From positions 105,553-169,552 of the forward strand of contig NZ_JAJONF010000022.1 in assembly GCF_021462265.1 (NCBI RefSeq): a DNA stretch of 64,000 nt, given 5' to 3'. This document shows, one piece after another, positions 36,393-46,166 of the stretch (within the stretch, counting starts at the first letter, position 1; each line of letters begins with the position of its first letter). The stretch is from Streptomyces shenzhenensis. GTDB taxonomy: Bacteria; Actinomycetota; Actinomycetes; Streptomycetales; Streptomycetaceae. The translations under genes were made by a program, and so were the position numbers. The notes under the pieces are model-generated. The model worked only from the letters and a program-made list of their open reading frames with translations. It made no database searches and was not told the origin of the DNA.

Positions 36393-38375
36393 TCAGACGC
36401 CGGTGACGGTCCACTGGTTGTTGGTGCTGGAGTTCGGGGCCCACAGCACCGCGGTCGAGCCCGCCGCGGTGCTGCCGCTGCCGTCGAGCGCTGTGCCCGT
36501 GCCCCGGTTGACGATCTGGTACCGGTTGCCGCCGAGGCTGTTGAGCGACCACTGCTGGTTGTTGCCGCCGTTCCACGTCGCCTGCCGTACGGGAGCGCCG
36601 TTGGCGGAGTTGCCCCAGCTGTCGGCGGCCATGCCGTTGGCGCGGTTCATGACGCGGAGGTAACCGTTGCCGAGGTCGATCAGCTGCCACTGCAGGTTGG
36701 CGCTCCCGTCGTAGTTCCACTGCTTGAGGTTGGAGCCGGAGGCGACGCTGCCTCCGCTGTCGAGCACCAGACCGCTGGTCACGTTGGCGATCTTCACCCA
36801 GGTGGTGGATCCGCCCGGTGCGCCCAGGACGGGGATCTCCCCGGAGAAGGTGAGCTTGACCGTGTACGCCAGGGCGCTGAACGGCGGGTTCGACGAGGGC
36901 ATGGCCAGGTGCAGGCCGGCGGCGTCCTGGGTCGGGGCGGGCAGGCTGACGTAACTGCCGGCGGTGTTGTCCAGCAGTTGGGCGCCGGTCAGGCTGCTGA
37001 GGTTGATCTGGTTCGAGTTCAGCGTGGTGACGGTCATGGTCGCGCCCTGCCAGCCCAGCGCGGTGACGTAGAGGACCTTGTTGTCCTGGCTGCGGGTGAA
37101 CCGGACGTCCTTCGGGGTGCCGGCCACCGGTCCGCTGAAGGAGCCTCCGCCCATCTGGGTGGGGCCCTCGCCGTAGCTGGTCCAGGAGCGGGTGCCGTAG
37201 ACGGCCTCTCCGAAGCGGCCGAGCCAGTCCCCCATCGCCAGCAGGATCGTCTGCTGTCCGCCGGGGATGGTGCCGTCGGCCATCGGGGCGATGTTCAGCA
37301 GCATGGTGCCGCCCTTGCTGACCCGGTCGATCAGCGAGTGGAGCAGCGCCTGCGTCGAGTAGTAGCCGATGCCCGCCGTGTAGCACCAGCTGGAGGAGGA
37401 GATGCTGTCGTCGGTCAGCCAGTAGGGGGTGAGGAGCCCGGCCGGGCCGCCGCGCTCGAAGTCGTAGACCTCGCCCTTGTCGTCGAGCCCGTCCTTGTAG
37501 GTCGCGACCACGTCCTTGTTCCAGGAGACCGCCTGGTTGTAGTAGTGCGCGAGGAACTGGAGCCGGTAGGACTCCTGCACCAGGCCCAGGTCGAAGTCCT
37601 GCCAGAGCAGGTCCGGCTGGTACCCGTCGATGACCTCGATCAGCTTGTCGTACCAGAGCTGGTTCTCCGCGGCCGAGCCCTGCTGGCCGAAGAGGACGCG
37701 CAGCGCCGGGTCCGACTGGGCGGGTACGTGGTCGTAGTAGCCGTTGAAGTGGTACGCGTGGTGCAGCGAGGCCATGAACTTCAGCCCCTGTCCGCGGATG
37801 GCCTGGGCGTGCAGCCCCACGAGGTCGAGTCCGGGACCGTGCCGGACCGAGTTCCACGGGTTGGCGCGGCTGTTCCACATGGAGAAGCCGTCGTGGTGTT
37901 CGGCGACCGGGCCGGCGAATCTCGCGCCCGCGGACTTGAACAGCCGGGCCCAGGCGTCGGGGTCCCAGTTTCCGCCCTGGGATACCGGTTTGGGGGCGAA
38001 CTGGACGAAGTTGCCGGCCTTGTCGCGGGCTCCGTCGATGAAGTTGTTGTACGGCCACACCGAGGGGTCGCCGTAGGTGGCGATGTGGTGCTTGTTCTCG
38101 TTCGAGCCGCCGATGTACATGTTGCGCGGATACCACTCGTTGCCGAACGCGGGCACGCTGAAGACGCCCCAGTGGTAGTAGATGCCGAACTTGGCGTCCT
38201 TGAACCAGGCCGGGGCCGGGGGGTGCTGGTCGACGGAGGTCCAGCTCGCGGTGTAGCTCGCGGGGCCGTCGGTGGCGGCGGCCTCGGGGGCGAACCGCAG
38301 CAGGCCGAGCGCCGTGACGGCGCCGGTCGCCGCCAGCAGCCGGCGCCGGCTGATCGGGAGGGGGGAGGAGGTCAT
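36393..38375 (-). CDS. Secreted alpha-L-fucosidase (GH29) with C-terminal ricin-type domain
   Basis: A 660-aa Tat-type precursor (SRRRLLAATGAVTALG). The GH29 barrel starts at WFKDAKFGIYYHWGVFSVPAFGNEWYPRNMY, continues through RFAGPVAEHHDGFSMWNS and KFMASLHHAYHF, and has the candidate nucleophile Asp in PDLLWQDFDLG. A linker and RICIN-like trefoil (about 520-660) contain three repeats such as WNGGNNQQWSL. It removes alpha-L-fucose from oligosaccharides; xyloglucan or arabinogalactan are plausible substrates. ATG 38375 follows GAGGCTCCGC. Part of the CBM13 island. Confidence 0.92.
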   Translation of the reverse strand: MTSSPLPISRRRLLAATGAVTALGLLRFAPEAAATDGPASYTASWTSVDQHPPAPAWFKDAKFGIYYHWGVFSVPAFGNEWYPRNMYIGGSNENKHHIATYGDPSVWPYNNFIDGARDKAGNFVQFAPKPVSQGGNWDPDAWARLFKSAGARFAGPVAEHHDGFSMWNSRANPWNSVRHGPGLDLVGLHAQAIRGQGLKFMASLHHAYHFNGYYDHVPAQSDPALRVLFGQQGSAAENQLWYDKLIEVIDGYQPDLLWQDFDLGLVQESYRLQFLAHYYNQAVSWNKDVVATYKDGLDDKGEVYDFERGGPAGLLTPYWLTDDSISSSSWCYTAGIGYYSTQALLHSLIDRVSKGGTMLLNIAPMADGTIPGGQQTILLAMGDWLGRFGEAVYGTRSWTSYGEGPTQMGGGSFSGPVAGTPKDVRFTRSQDNKVLYVTALGWQGATMTVTTLNSNQINLSSLTGAQLLDNTAGSYVSLPAPTQDAAGLHLAMPSSNPPFSALAYTVKLTFSGEIPVLGAPGGSTTWVKIANVTSGLVLDSGGSVASGSNLKQWNYDGSANLQWQLIDLGNGYLRVMNRANGMAADSWGNSANGAPVRQATWNGGNNQQWSLNSLGGNRYQIVNRGTGTALDGSGSTAAGSTAVLWAPNSSTNNQWTVTGV

Positions 38376-38428
38376 GCGGAGCCTCTCAGCGTCGTCGAAC
38401 GGGGTGGGTGATGCCGGCCGTGACCGGA

Positions 38429-40837
38429 TCAGTCGCGCGTCCACTTCTGGTTGCTGCCGCCGCCGCAGGTCCACAGCTCCAGCAGGGTGCCGTTGGCCGT
38501 GCCCGCCCCGGTGGCGTCCAGGCACAGGCCGGACTGGGCGCCGGTGATCGTGCCGTCGGCGTTGAACGTCCACCGCTGGTTGCTGCCGCCGCCGCACGGA
38601 GCGATGTCGACCTTGGTGCCGGGGCCGGTGCCGCCCCCCGCGGCGTCCAGGCAGGAGCTGCCGTAGACCCGCAGCTCACCGGCGGAGGTGCTGGTCCACT
38701 GCTGGTTGCTGCCGCCGTTGCAGTCCCACAGCTCCACCTGGGTGCCGGACGTCTGGGACTGGTTCGGCACGTCCACGCAGCGGCCGGAGCCCACCCCGAC
38801 GATCGGCGCGGTCGTGCCGCCGCCCGTTCCGCCGCTGCCGGGGGTGAGGGACAGGTTGTCGAACTGTGCCGTCTCGCCCTGGCTGGTCGCGTAGCCGACC
38901 TGTCCGCCGGCCCAGGTGCGGTCGCTGGCGGAACCGACCGTGGCACCGTCGACGACGGCGGTGAGGGTGGTGCCGGAGAAGGTCAGGGCCAGGGTGTGCC
39001 ACCGGCCTGTGCCCAGCGCCCCGGTCGTGCCGTGGGCGAGGGTGGAGACGCTGCCGTTGGTGCTGGTGTTCAGGATCGACCAGGCCCCGGTGTCGCTCAC
39101 CCGCAGGCGGTAGGCGTTCAGTCCGCCGGTGCTGCTGTAGTCCTGGCCGTTCGCGCGGCCTATCAGCTCGGCGTAGCCCGGCTGTTCGAGCAGTACGTCG
39201 GAGGAGACGGTGTAGTTGCTCCAGCCGACGTCCCCGAGCAGGGCGTGCGGATCGGACAGCGCGTCCCAGGTGATCGGCTTCTGGGGGCTCATCTGGCGCA
39301 CGCACTTGCCGCTGCGGCCGCCGCCGCAGGCCGTCACCTCGAAGGCCCCCTGCCAGTCCATGAGGTACTTCGCCTCGGAGCCGGTGGCGTAGCCGTCGAA
39401 GGAGTCGCTGTACGGCAGGCTCATCGCGCCCTGGGCGGGGCCGGTGGCGGTGCCCTTGCCCTGGCCGGTCGTGGTGGTCAGGGTGTAGACGCGGCCGGGT
39501 TGCACGGTCAGGCTGAAGCCGCCGCCGGACGGGGTGACGTCCGTGACGTGCGCGAAGTAGTCGGCGGGATTGGCTGAGTTGACGTCGGTCGACCAGACGT
39601 GGACGGTTCCGGTGGACAGCCCTCCGGTGACGTTGAAGTTCAGCGTCTGGGCGCTGCCGGCGTCCATCGTCTCGATGACCGTGGAGTAGTCGGAGTTGTT
39701 CGGGGACTTGAGGGAGACGTAGCTGCCGTTGTTGCGGTTGCCGCCGAGGTAGCCGCTGGAGGAGTCGAGGTACTGCCAGCCCGGGGCGGTGAACTGGGTG
39801 GTCTGCGCCATCACCCAGGTGTTCTTGCCGATCGCGTAGTGCCCGGACCACGGCTGCGAGGCCAGGGCGAGGCCCATCGTCGGGTACGGCAGGTTCGGGG
39901 TGATCGCCGCGACCACCGGCCAGTTGAGGTAGGCGGTCATCCGGCCGTCGATGTAGCCGCGGTTGATGCCGCGGGCCACGGCCGGCGCTCCCGCGTTGTA
40001 GTCGTCCGAGCCGTTCTCGCTCGCCCACAGCTGTTTGCCGGACGACGTGGCGGCCGACGGCACCGAGCAGTTGGACTGGGAGGAGCGGTAGCCGCACGGG
40101 TAGTGGGTGCCGATGACGTTCACCGCGGCGGCGAACGCCGGGTTGGAGTCGACGTCGTTCGCCACGGTCCAGTCCGAGTCGGCCGCGACGATCTTGACGC
40201 TGCCGTAGCCGTTGCTGTCCAGGGCGCTGCGCAGTTGCTCGTACCAGGAGACGTTGTAGCCTCGCTCGTTCCACCCGCCGAGGTAGTCGATGCCGAGCCC
40301 GTGCTGTTTGGCACAGCCCAGCCACGAGACCAGGTAGTTGATCATGTCGGTGGACCAGAAGTTCCCGCCGCCGATCCAGCCGGGGGCGCCCCAGGCGAGC
40401 CCGTACAGCTTGATGTCCGGGTTACGGGCTTTGGCCTGCTCCATCAGCCACCACTCGTATCCCCGGTCGCAGTTCAGGTCGGAGCGGGTGTGCTGGTGAC
40501 TGGGCTCGGCTCCCGAGGTCGAGTTGGTGTCCCCGCCGATCTCGGCCTTGAGGATCTGCAGGGAGGCGCCGTACCCCGGCCGGAAGAGATAGTCGAGGAT
40601 CTGCCCGCGTTGGGGCTCGGGGTAGTCGATCAGGAGTCTGCTGTTGCCGCCTCCGCCGCTGATCGCGCCGACACCGTCGAAGGTCCGGCCGCCGGACGCG
40701 CCGTTGACGGTGATGGAGGTGGCCGCATGGGCCGGCTCCGCGGTCGTGGCCACGATCCCGCCGGCGGCCAGGACGAGGCCCGCGAGCACGGCCGTCGAGA
40801 CGCGCAGGCGCCGGAACAGCCGTCTGAATGCTGACAC
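38429..40837 (-). CDS. Secreted GH59 galactocerebrosidase-like enzyme with CBM13
   Basis: An 802-aa protein with a Sec signal (STAVLAGLVLAAGGIVATTAEPAHAA). The catalytic barrel begins GRTFDGVGAISGGGGNSRLLIDYPEP, the hallmark of GH59. Catalytic glutamates are likely in YLGGWNERGYN (acid/base) and LWASENGSDD (nucleophile). A beta domain and a laminin-like domain follow (SFDGYATGSEAKYLMDWQG, LALTFSGTTLTAVVDG). The end is a ricin trefoil (about 680-802). GH59 members cleave beta-galactosides; in soil actinobacteria the target is probably a plant beta-galactan or glycolipid rather than cerebroside. Confidence 0.88.
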   Translation of the reverse strand: MSAFRRLFRRLRVSTAVLAGLVLAAGGIVATTAEPAHAATSITVNGASGGRTFDGVGAISGGGGNSRLLIDYPEPQRGQILDYLFRPGYGASLQILKAEIGGDTNSTSGAEPSHQHTRSDLNCDRGYEWWLMEQAKARNPDIKLYGLAWGAPGWIGGGNFWSTDMINYLVSWLGCAKQHGLGIDYLGGWNERGYNVSWYEQLRSALDSNGYGSVKIVAADSDWTVANDVDSNPAFAAAVNVIGTHYPCGYRSSQSNCSVPSAATSSGKQLWASENGSDDYNAGAPAVARGINRGYIDGRMTAYLNWPVVAAITPNLPYPTMGLALASQPWSGHYAIGKNTWVMAQTTQFTAPGWQYLDSSSGYLGGNRNNGSYVSLKSPNNSDYSTVIETMDAGSAQTLNFNVTGGLSTGTVHVWSTDVNSANPADYFAHVTDVTPSGGGFSLTVQPGRVYTLTTTTGQGKGTATGPAQGAMSLPYSDSFDGYATGSEAKYLMDWQGAFEVTACGGGRSGKCVRQMSPQKPITWDALSDPHALLGDVGWSNYTVSSDVLLEQPGYAELIGRANGQDYSSTGGLNAYRLRVSDTGAWSILNTSTNGSVSTLAHGTTGALGTGRWHTLALTFSGTTLTAVVDGATVGSASDRTWAGGQVGYATSQGETAQFDNLSLTPGSGGTGGGTTAPIVGVGSGRCVDVPNQSQTSGTQVELWDCNGGSNQQWTSTSAGELRVYGSSCLDAAGGGTGPGTKVDIAPCGGGSNQRWTFNADGTITGAQSGLCLDATGAGTANGTLLELWTCGGGSNQKWTRD

Positions 40838-40893
40838 GGTGGGTTCCTTTCACAGGTCGTAGGTGTCCACGGCCGGTTCGGGCGGCGGACGGT

Positions 40894-42726
40894 TCAGCGG
40901 ACGACGAAGTCCTGGTTGGTGCCCGGTGCGTTCTTGCACTGCCACTGGTCCAGTTGCTGTCCCGCGGTGCTGCCGGCGCCGTACACGTCCAGGCACAGGC
41001 CGCTGTTCCGGTTCTGGAACGCGTAGGAGCCGTCGGACTGGCGCACGGGCAGCCAGAGGCCGTTGGCCGCTGTGCCGGGTGCCTGCTGGACGATGTCCGG
41101 GGTGCCTGCCGCCGTGGAGCTGCCCGCGACCGCCACGTCCTGCCCGGAGCTCTGGGCGCGCAGTTCGCCGTAGCCGCCCGAGGCCGGTACGAACTGGAAC
41201 TGCTGGTTTCCCTGCCCGTTGCAGGTCCACTGGTCGATCGCGGCGCCCGCGCTGCCGGAGTTGCCGTAGACGTCCAGGCACAGGCTGTTGCCGGCGACGA
41301 CGAGCTGGTGGTAGCCGCCGGGGAAGCCTCCGCCGCTCGTCGAGGCGGGGGTCAGATAGACGGCGAACGCGTCGTGCGAGCTCTGGAACGTGAACGGCAC
41401 GGTGATCGAACCGCCCGAGGCGCTCACGTCCTGGTCGTACACGGTCTGTGGTGCGCTCAGCGGTGCCTGGTCCGGGATGCGGTGCACGGTGACGTGCACG
41501 GTGCCGGCGCTCGTCAGCCAGGGTACGGACGACAGCCCGTCGAAGGTCACGGACGCGGCGCCGGTGTATCCGTTCGAGTCGCCGATGACGGCCACCGCGC
41601 GCTTGGCGGTGGAGTCCTCGGCGGCGGAGATCGCCGTCGAGCCGACCTGGCCGGAGGTGCCGACGAGGGTGCCGGTCATGTCGGCGTAGTCCCGAAGCGC
41701 CCACCAGTTGCCGGTCGGCTGCCAGCTGCCGCCGCTCTGCGTCAGCACCCCCGTCAGGTTCGGGGTGACGCAGCACACCCAGTTGCCGCGCATCGCGTTG
41801 GTGTAGTCGGACTGCGCGAACCGCGCCAGGTACCAGGCCGTCACGCCGGCGGTCTGCCGGTCGGCCGGCTGGTACTCGTTCGAGGACAGCGGCAACCGGC
41901 CGATGCCCGCCGAGGTCAGGGCGTTGTCGAGGCTCTGCCCGACGGTGACCGGGTCGTCGACGTCGCCCTCGTTGTGGTTGGTGATCATGTCCGGCACCGT
42001 CCCGGCCGCCTTCACGTGCGCGAGCCAGGCCTGCCACTCACCCGGGTTGCGCTGCGGGGTGTACGCGAGGGACGGCCCCACGATCTGCGCGCCGGGGGCG
42101 ATCCGCCGGATCTCCCGGTAGGCGGTGTCCCACATCCGGAAGTACTGGGCGCTGTTCACGCCCCGGGTCCAGAAGACGGAGATGTCCGGCTCGTTCCAGA
42201 TGTCGTAGGCGAACGTCAGCCCCGATGCCTGCAGCGCTCCCACCGTGGAGTCGATGAAGCTGATCCAGTTGGCGCAGTCGCCGTTGTCGCACGGGTACGT
42301 CGTGTTCGAGGGCTGGCCGCCGTTCGCACCGTAGATGTCGCTCACCAGCACCTGGTACTGCGCGTGGTAAGGCGCCCGGGTGAGCCGTTTCGCCTGCGCG
42401 ACGATCGAGTCGACGTCGGCCCGGGTGGCGGAGCCGTACTGGTAGTTGTCCTTGATCCAGCCGCCGGAGAACCATCCGCCGCCGCGGAACGCGTTGATCC
42501 CCAGCGGTTGGAGGAACTGGTCGGCGGGCTGGCTGCCGTCCTCGGTGATGCCGTAGAGGAACCCCTCCCCCACGCCGGTCGACGGTCCCCTGGGCGACGC
42601 CAGGTCGACGCTCAGCGACGTGCCTGTGGCGGCCTGGCTGGAGGCCGTCGACAGCAGCGCCAGCACGAGTGCCAGGACCGTGCCGGCCACCAGTGCCAGA
42701 CGGCCGGGTTTCGCTCTCGTCCTCAT
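40894..42726 (-). CDS. Secreted clan GH-A glycoside hydrolase (GH39-like) with ricin-type domain
   Basis: A 610-aa Sec-secreted enzyme (LALVAGTVLALVLALLSTASSQAA). The TIM barrel has the clan-A acid/base motif YDIWNEPDISVF and a candidate nucleophile at LPLSSNEYQP. Between them lies ITNHNEGDVDD. A beta-sandwich region (about 330-450) precedes a QxW trefoil (about 465-610) with AIDQWTCNGQGNQQF. Family number is uncertain: GH39 beta-xylosidase-like is the best guess from the barrel and sandwich layout. A substrate such as xylo- or galacto-oligosaccharides fits the island. Complete. Confidence 0.72.
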   Translation of the reverse strand: MRTRAKPGRLALVAGTVLALVLALLSTASSQAATGTSLSVDLASPRGPSTGVGEGFLYGITEDGSQPADQFLQPLGINAFRGGGWFSGGWIKDNYQYGSATRADVDSIVAQAKRLTRAPYHAQYQVLVSDIYGANGGQPSNTTYPCDNGDCANWISFIDSTVGALQASGLTFAYDIWNEPDISVFWTRGVNSAQYFRMWDTAYREIRRIAPGAQIVGPSLAYTPQRNPGEWQAWLAHVKAAGTVPDMITNHNEGDVDDPVTVGQSLDNALTSAGIGRLPLSSNEYQPADRQTAGVTAWYLARFAQSDYTNAMRGNWVCCVTPNLTGVLTQSGGSWQPTGNWWALRDYADMTGTLVGTSGQVGSTAISAAEDSTAKRAVAVIGDSNGYTGAASVTFDGLSSVPWLTSAGTVHVTVHRIPDQAPLSAPQTVYDQDVSASGGSITVPFTFQSSHDAFAVYLTPASTSGGGFPGGYHQLVVAGNSLCLDVYGNSGSAGAAIDQWTCNGQGNQQFQFVPASGGYGELRAQSSGQDVAVAGSSTAAGTPDIVQQAPGTAANGLWLPVRQSDGSYAFQNRNSGLCLDVYGAGSTAGQQLDQWQCKNAPGTNQDFVVR

Positions 42727-42843
42727 CCGATCCTCCTGCGATGGGGGGGCCGCTGCCCTGCGGGACGGCGGCCTGCCGGGGCGGCGGCCGGACGCCGCCC
42801 CGGTGCCGGGCGCGGAACTCTCAAGCGCGGAACTCTCACCGGG

Positions 42844-44385
42844 TCAGCTCAGCGACCACTGCTGATTCGACTGGCCGTTGCAGGTCCACAGTTCTACGAG
42901 GGTGCCGTTGGCGGTGGCGGCGCCGGTCACGTCCAGGCACAGCCCGGACCGGGCGTTGGTGACGGTGCCGTCGGCGTTGCGGTTCCACTGCTGGTTGGCC
43001 TGGCCGTTGCAGGGCCAGGTGATGACCTTGGTGCCGGGGCTGGTGCCCTGGCCCGAGGCGTCCAGGCACAGCACGCTGCTCCCGGAGTAGACGGTGAGCT
43101 CGTGCGAGGCGGTCTGCGACCAGGTCTGGTTCGTCGCGCCGCCGCAGTCCCAGATCTGGGTCTGTGTACCCGCCGTCGTGGACGAGTTCGGTACGTCCAG
43201 GCACTTGCCCGCGCCCACCGCGTGCAGCGCGCCCGTCGTGCCGCCGGTGCCGCTTCCCGTCCCGTAGCCGGCGGCCGTGATACTGGCCTGGACGGCGTTC
43301 TCGGTGGCGTCGGAGGGGTAGCCGGCGGTCATCGCCCCTTCGAAGAACTCACCCTGTCCCGAGGGGCTGTTGTCGCCGCCGGTGCCCAGCAGGACCGAAC
43401 TGTCGGTCTTCATCGGTGAGTAGCCGTTGGGCAGGGGCCCGGAGAAGGTGGTGGTCAGGCCGCCGCTGCTGCCGTTGCCGTACTTGAGCGTGAAGTTGCT
43501 GGTGCCGTTGTTCTTCTCCCAGGCGCTGACGAAGGGGTAGTGCACGCCGGGGTTGTTCGGGTCTTTGTTGGAGCCGGTGTTGGTGTGGTACATGCCGTTC
43601 TCCAGGTCGGCCTCGACCCAGGGGCCGGTGCCGGTGCAGCCGCCGAACCAGCAGGCGTTGCCCCAGTAGATGGCGTTCATGGTGGCGTTGCCGGTGTCGG
43701 TGTGGGTGTTCTCGCCGCTGCCGTAGTCGAAGCAGCACCACTGGTTCGTGTAGTTCGACGAGGTCACCATGTAGATGCCTTCGGGCTGGGAGCCGGTGGC
43801 CACGCCGCTCGCGTGGTCGAGCCGGTAGCCGACACCGGGGCTGACCTTGACGCCGAAGACCTGGTGGCCGGCCGCGGTCACCGGCAGGGCCATGGCGTCG
43901 GCACCCACGTCCGCTCCGTTGGGGCCGGGGCCCTTCCAGTAGCCGCCCCAGGAGATCGGCAGGTCGTTGTGGCGGGCGGTCTGGTCGTAGATCTTCGTGA
44001 TCGTGCACGACGTGCCCGCGCAGAACGACACCTGGGACGCGGCGTCGGCGTACCCGCCGGCGGTGAGCACCCCGATGTCGCGGTGGCTCTGGTCGGAGGA
44101 CCGCTGGATCTGGTACAGCGGCCCGTCGTACGCCGCGAAGAGCGCCCTGGTCGTGGAGTGGGCCGTCACGCACGGCGTGCCGCCCGCGGCATAGATGTCG
44201 CAGGGCAGCGACGTGTCGGCCACGGCGTTCGCCGGCGCGGCCGCCGGGTGGGCGGCCGGGGGTGTGCCGGTGCGCGGGGAGGTGGCGAACGCCGGTGTGC
44301 CCAACGCGGCCAGGGCCATCACCAGGGCGATCAGGAGCACGGCCGGGAATCGCGTGCGTCGGCGATCGGTTGCTGGTCGGGGCAA
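42844..44385 (-). CDS. Secreted GH54 alpha-L-arabinofuranosidase with CBM13 (copy A)
   Basis: A 513-aa enzyme. The ArabFuran catalytic domain starts LPCDIYAAGGTPCVTAHSTTRALFAAYDGPLYQIQR and includes the vicinal-cysteine motif WCCFDYGSGENTHTD and VEADLENGMY. Fungal GH54 enzymes usually carry CBM42; here a bacterial CBM13 trefoil (TGALHAVGAGKCLDVPNS...) replaces it. Start: TTG 44385 is chosen because AGGAGG lies 5 nt upstream, giving MPRPATDRRR and a Sec signal. It removes arabinose side chains from arabinoxylan or arabinan. Confidence 0.9.
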   Translation of the reverse strand: MPRPATDRRRTRFPAVLLIALVMALAALGTPAFATSPRTGTPPAAHPAAAPANAVADTSLPCDIYAAGGTPCVTAHSTTRALFAAYDGPLYQIQRSSDQSHRDIGVLTAGGYADAASQVSFCAGTSCTITKIYDQTARHNDLPISWGGYWKGPGPNGADVGADAMALPVTAAGHQVFGVKVSPGVGYRLDHASGVATGSQPEGIYMVTSSNYTNQWCCFDYGSGENTHTDTGNATMNAIYWGNACWFGGCTGTGPWVEADLENGMYHTNTGSNKDPNNPGVHYPFVSAWEKNNGTSNFTLKYGNGSSGGLTTTFSGPLPNGYSPMKTDSSVLLGTGGDNSPSGQGEFFEGAMTAGYPSDATENAVQASITAAGYGTGSGTGGTTGALHAVGAGKCLDVPNSSTTAGTQTQIWDCGGATNQTWSQTASHELTVYSGSSVLCLDASGQGTSPGTKVITWPCNGQANQQWNRNADGTVTNARSGLCLDVTGAATANGTLVELWTCNGQSNQQWSLS

Positions 44386-44456
44386 GGAGACCTCCTGTGT
44401 GACGGCGCCCCGGTGCGGCGGCGCCGAAGCTGCCGGTGGGCGCGGGCCGGGGCGGG

Positions 44457-46124
44457 TCATCCCAGCGTCCACTGCTGGTTGCTGCTGCCGTTGCAGGTCC
44501 ACAGCTCGGCGAGGGCTCCGTCGGCGGTGGACCCGCCGGTGACGTCCAGGCACAGGCCGGACTGGACGCCGGTGATGGTGCCGTCGGAGTTCAGCGTCCA
44601 CTGCTGGTTGGCCTGGCCGTTGCACGACCAGATCTCCACCTTCGTCCCGGCGGTGGTCTGGTTGTCGTAGGCGTCCAGGCACATCTGGCCGCTGCCGGAG
44701 TACACGGTGAGCTGGTTGGACGTGGAGTGCGTCCATGTCTGGTTGGTGCCGCCGTTGCAGGTCCAGATCTGCACCTGGGTGCCGGCGGCGGTGGTCGAGT
44801 TCGGTACGTCCAGGCACTTGCCGGCGCCCACCGCGTGCAGTGCACCGGTGACGCTGGTGCCGCCACCGCTGCTGGTGCCGCCCGCGACCCGGTACATGAC
44901 CGTGCCGTGCGCCGGCACCGAGGCGCTGATGGTGCCCGAGGTGGTGGAGGACGCGCCCGACCACAGGTCGGTCAGGGCGTAGGAGGATGCGCCGGTCTTC
45001 CCGATCGCGGCCGCGGTGGTGGTGATGGTCGCGGTGGAGCCCGTCTCGTTGAACAGCGCCACCGACACGTCCCCGCCCGCGAGCGGTTTGGCCAGCACGT
45101 CCAGGCCGCCGGAGGACGACACCATGGTGCCCTGCCTGCCCAGGGAGTCCTGGTCGACGGCGATCACCCGGGAGTTGGTCAGGGTGGCCAGGGTGTCCGC
45201 ACTGGCCGAGGGGATGTTGGTGCCCGCGATCAGCGGTGCGGCCATCTCCGCCCAGAGACTGAACTCGCTGCGGCTCTCGGTGGCCGTCATCGAGCCGTTG
45301 CCGACCTCCAGCATGTCCGGGTCGTTCCAGTGGCCGGGGCCGGCGTAGGAGGCCAGTCCGACGTTGCTGTGGAAGATCGACAGCATGCTGGAGAAGCTCG
45401 CGTTGATGTCCCCGGTGGTGCGCCAGCTGTTGCCCACGCCGGCGCCCCAGGTCCACACGTTCTCCTGGCCCCAGTTGCACAGGCTGAACAGGATCGGCCG
45501 CCCGGTGGCCGCCAGCGCGTCCCGCATCGCGGTGTACCGGGTCTGCGCCGGTGCCCCGGTGTTGTTGCAGTTGTCGTACTTCAGGTAGTCCACACCCCAC
45601 GACGCGAACGACTGCGCGTCCGTGGTCTCGTGCCCCAGGCTGCCCGGATACCCCGCGCAGGTCGCGGTGCCCGCGTCCTCGTAGATCCCCAGCTTCAGCC
45701 CCAGCGAGTGCACGTAGTCGGCGGTGCCCTTGATGCCGTCGGGGAACTTGGCCGGGTCCGGGACCAGGTGGCCCCCGGAGTCGCGGCTGTGGGTCATCCA
45801 GCAGTCGTCGATGTTGACGTACGAGTAGCCCGCCGCCTGCATGCCGTTGGTGTGCATGGCCTGCGCGGTGGACTTGATCAGCGACTCGGAGACGTTGCAG
45901 CCGTAGGCGTTCCAGTCGTTGAAGCCCATCTGCGGGGTCAGTGCGAGCCCGTTGCCGAGCGCGGCCGCGGGCTGCGCCGTGCCGAGGGCGAGCAGGGGGG
46001 CGGCCGCGATGAGCAGCACGGCCGAGCAGGCGAGCGCCAGGCTCCTGCGCAGGGGCGCCGGCAGGGACGGCAGTCGAAGGCGCCTGGTTCTCGGGCGCCC
46101 GGCTCTTGCGGTGGTCGTGGACAT
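44457..46124 (-). CDS. Secreted GH27 alpha-galactosidase/beta-L-arabinopyranosidase with CBM13
   Basis: A 555-aa protein with a Sec signal. GH27 signatures: LALTPQMGFNDWNAYGCNVSE, YVNIDDCWM, LGIYEDAGTATCAGYPGS, nucleophile Asp in DYLKYDNCNN, and acid/base Asp in SWRTTGDINASF. WNDPDMLEVGNGSMT completes the barrel. CBM13 trefoil at about 425-555 (TGALHAVGAGKCLDVPNS). In Streptomyces, GH27-CBM13 proteins include beta-L-arabinopyranosidases as well as alpha-galactosidases, and the two cannot be separated by eye. A GH54 relic lies directly upstream. Confidence 0.92.
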   Translation of the reverse strand: MSTTTARAGRPRTRRLRLPSLPAPLRRSLALACSAVLLIAAAPLLALGTAQPAAALGNGLALTPQMGFNDWNAYGCNVSESLIKSTAQAMHTNGMQAAGYSYVNIDDCWMTHSRDSGGHLVPDPAKFPDGIKGTADYVHSLGLKLGIYEDAGTATCAGYPGSLGHETTDAQSFASWGVDYLKYDNCNNTGAPAQTRYTAMRDALAATGRPILFSLCNWGQENVWTWGAGVGNSWRTTGDINASFSSMLSIFHSNVGLASYAGPGHWNDPDMLEVGNGSMTATESRSEFSLWAEMAAPLIAGTNIPSASADTLATLTNSRVIAVDQDSLGRQGTMVSSSGGLDVLAKPLAGGDVSVALFNETGSTATITTTAAAIGKTGASSYALTDLWSGASSTTSGTISASVPAHGTVMYRVAGGTSSGGGTSVTGALHAVGAGKCLDVPNSTTAAGTQVQIWTCNGGTNQTWTHSTSNQLTVYSGSGQMCLDAYDNQTTAGTKVEIWSCNGQANQQWTLNSDGTITGVQSGLCLDVTGGSTADGALAELWTCNGSSNQQWTLG

Positions 46125-46166
46125 GGGTGATCGGCTCCTTGGCGAGTCGGGGAAGCTGAGTGGCGT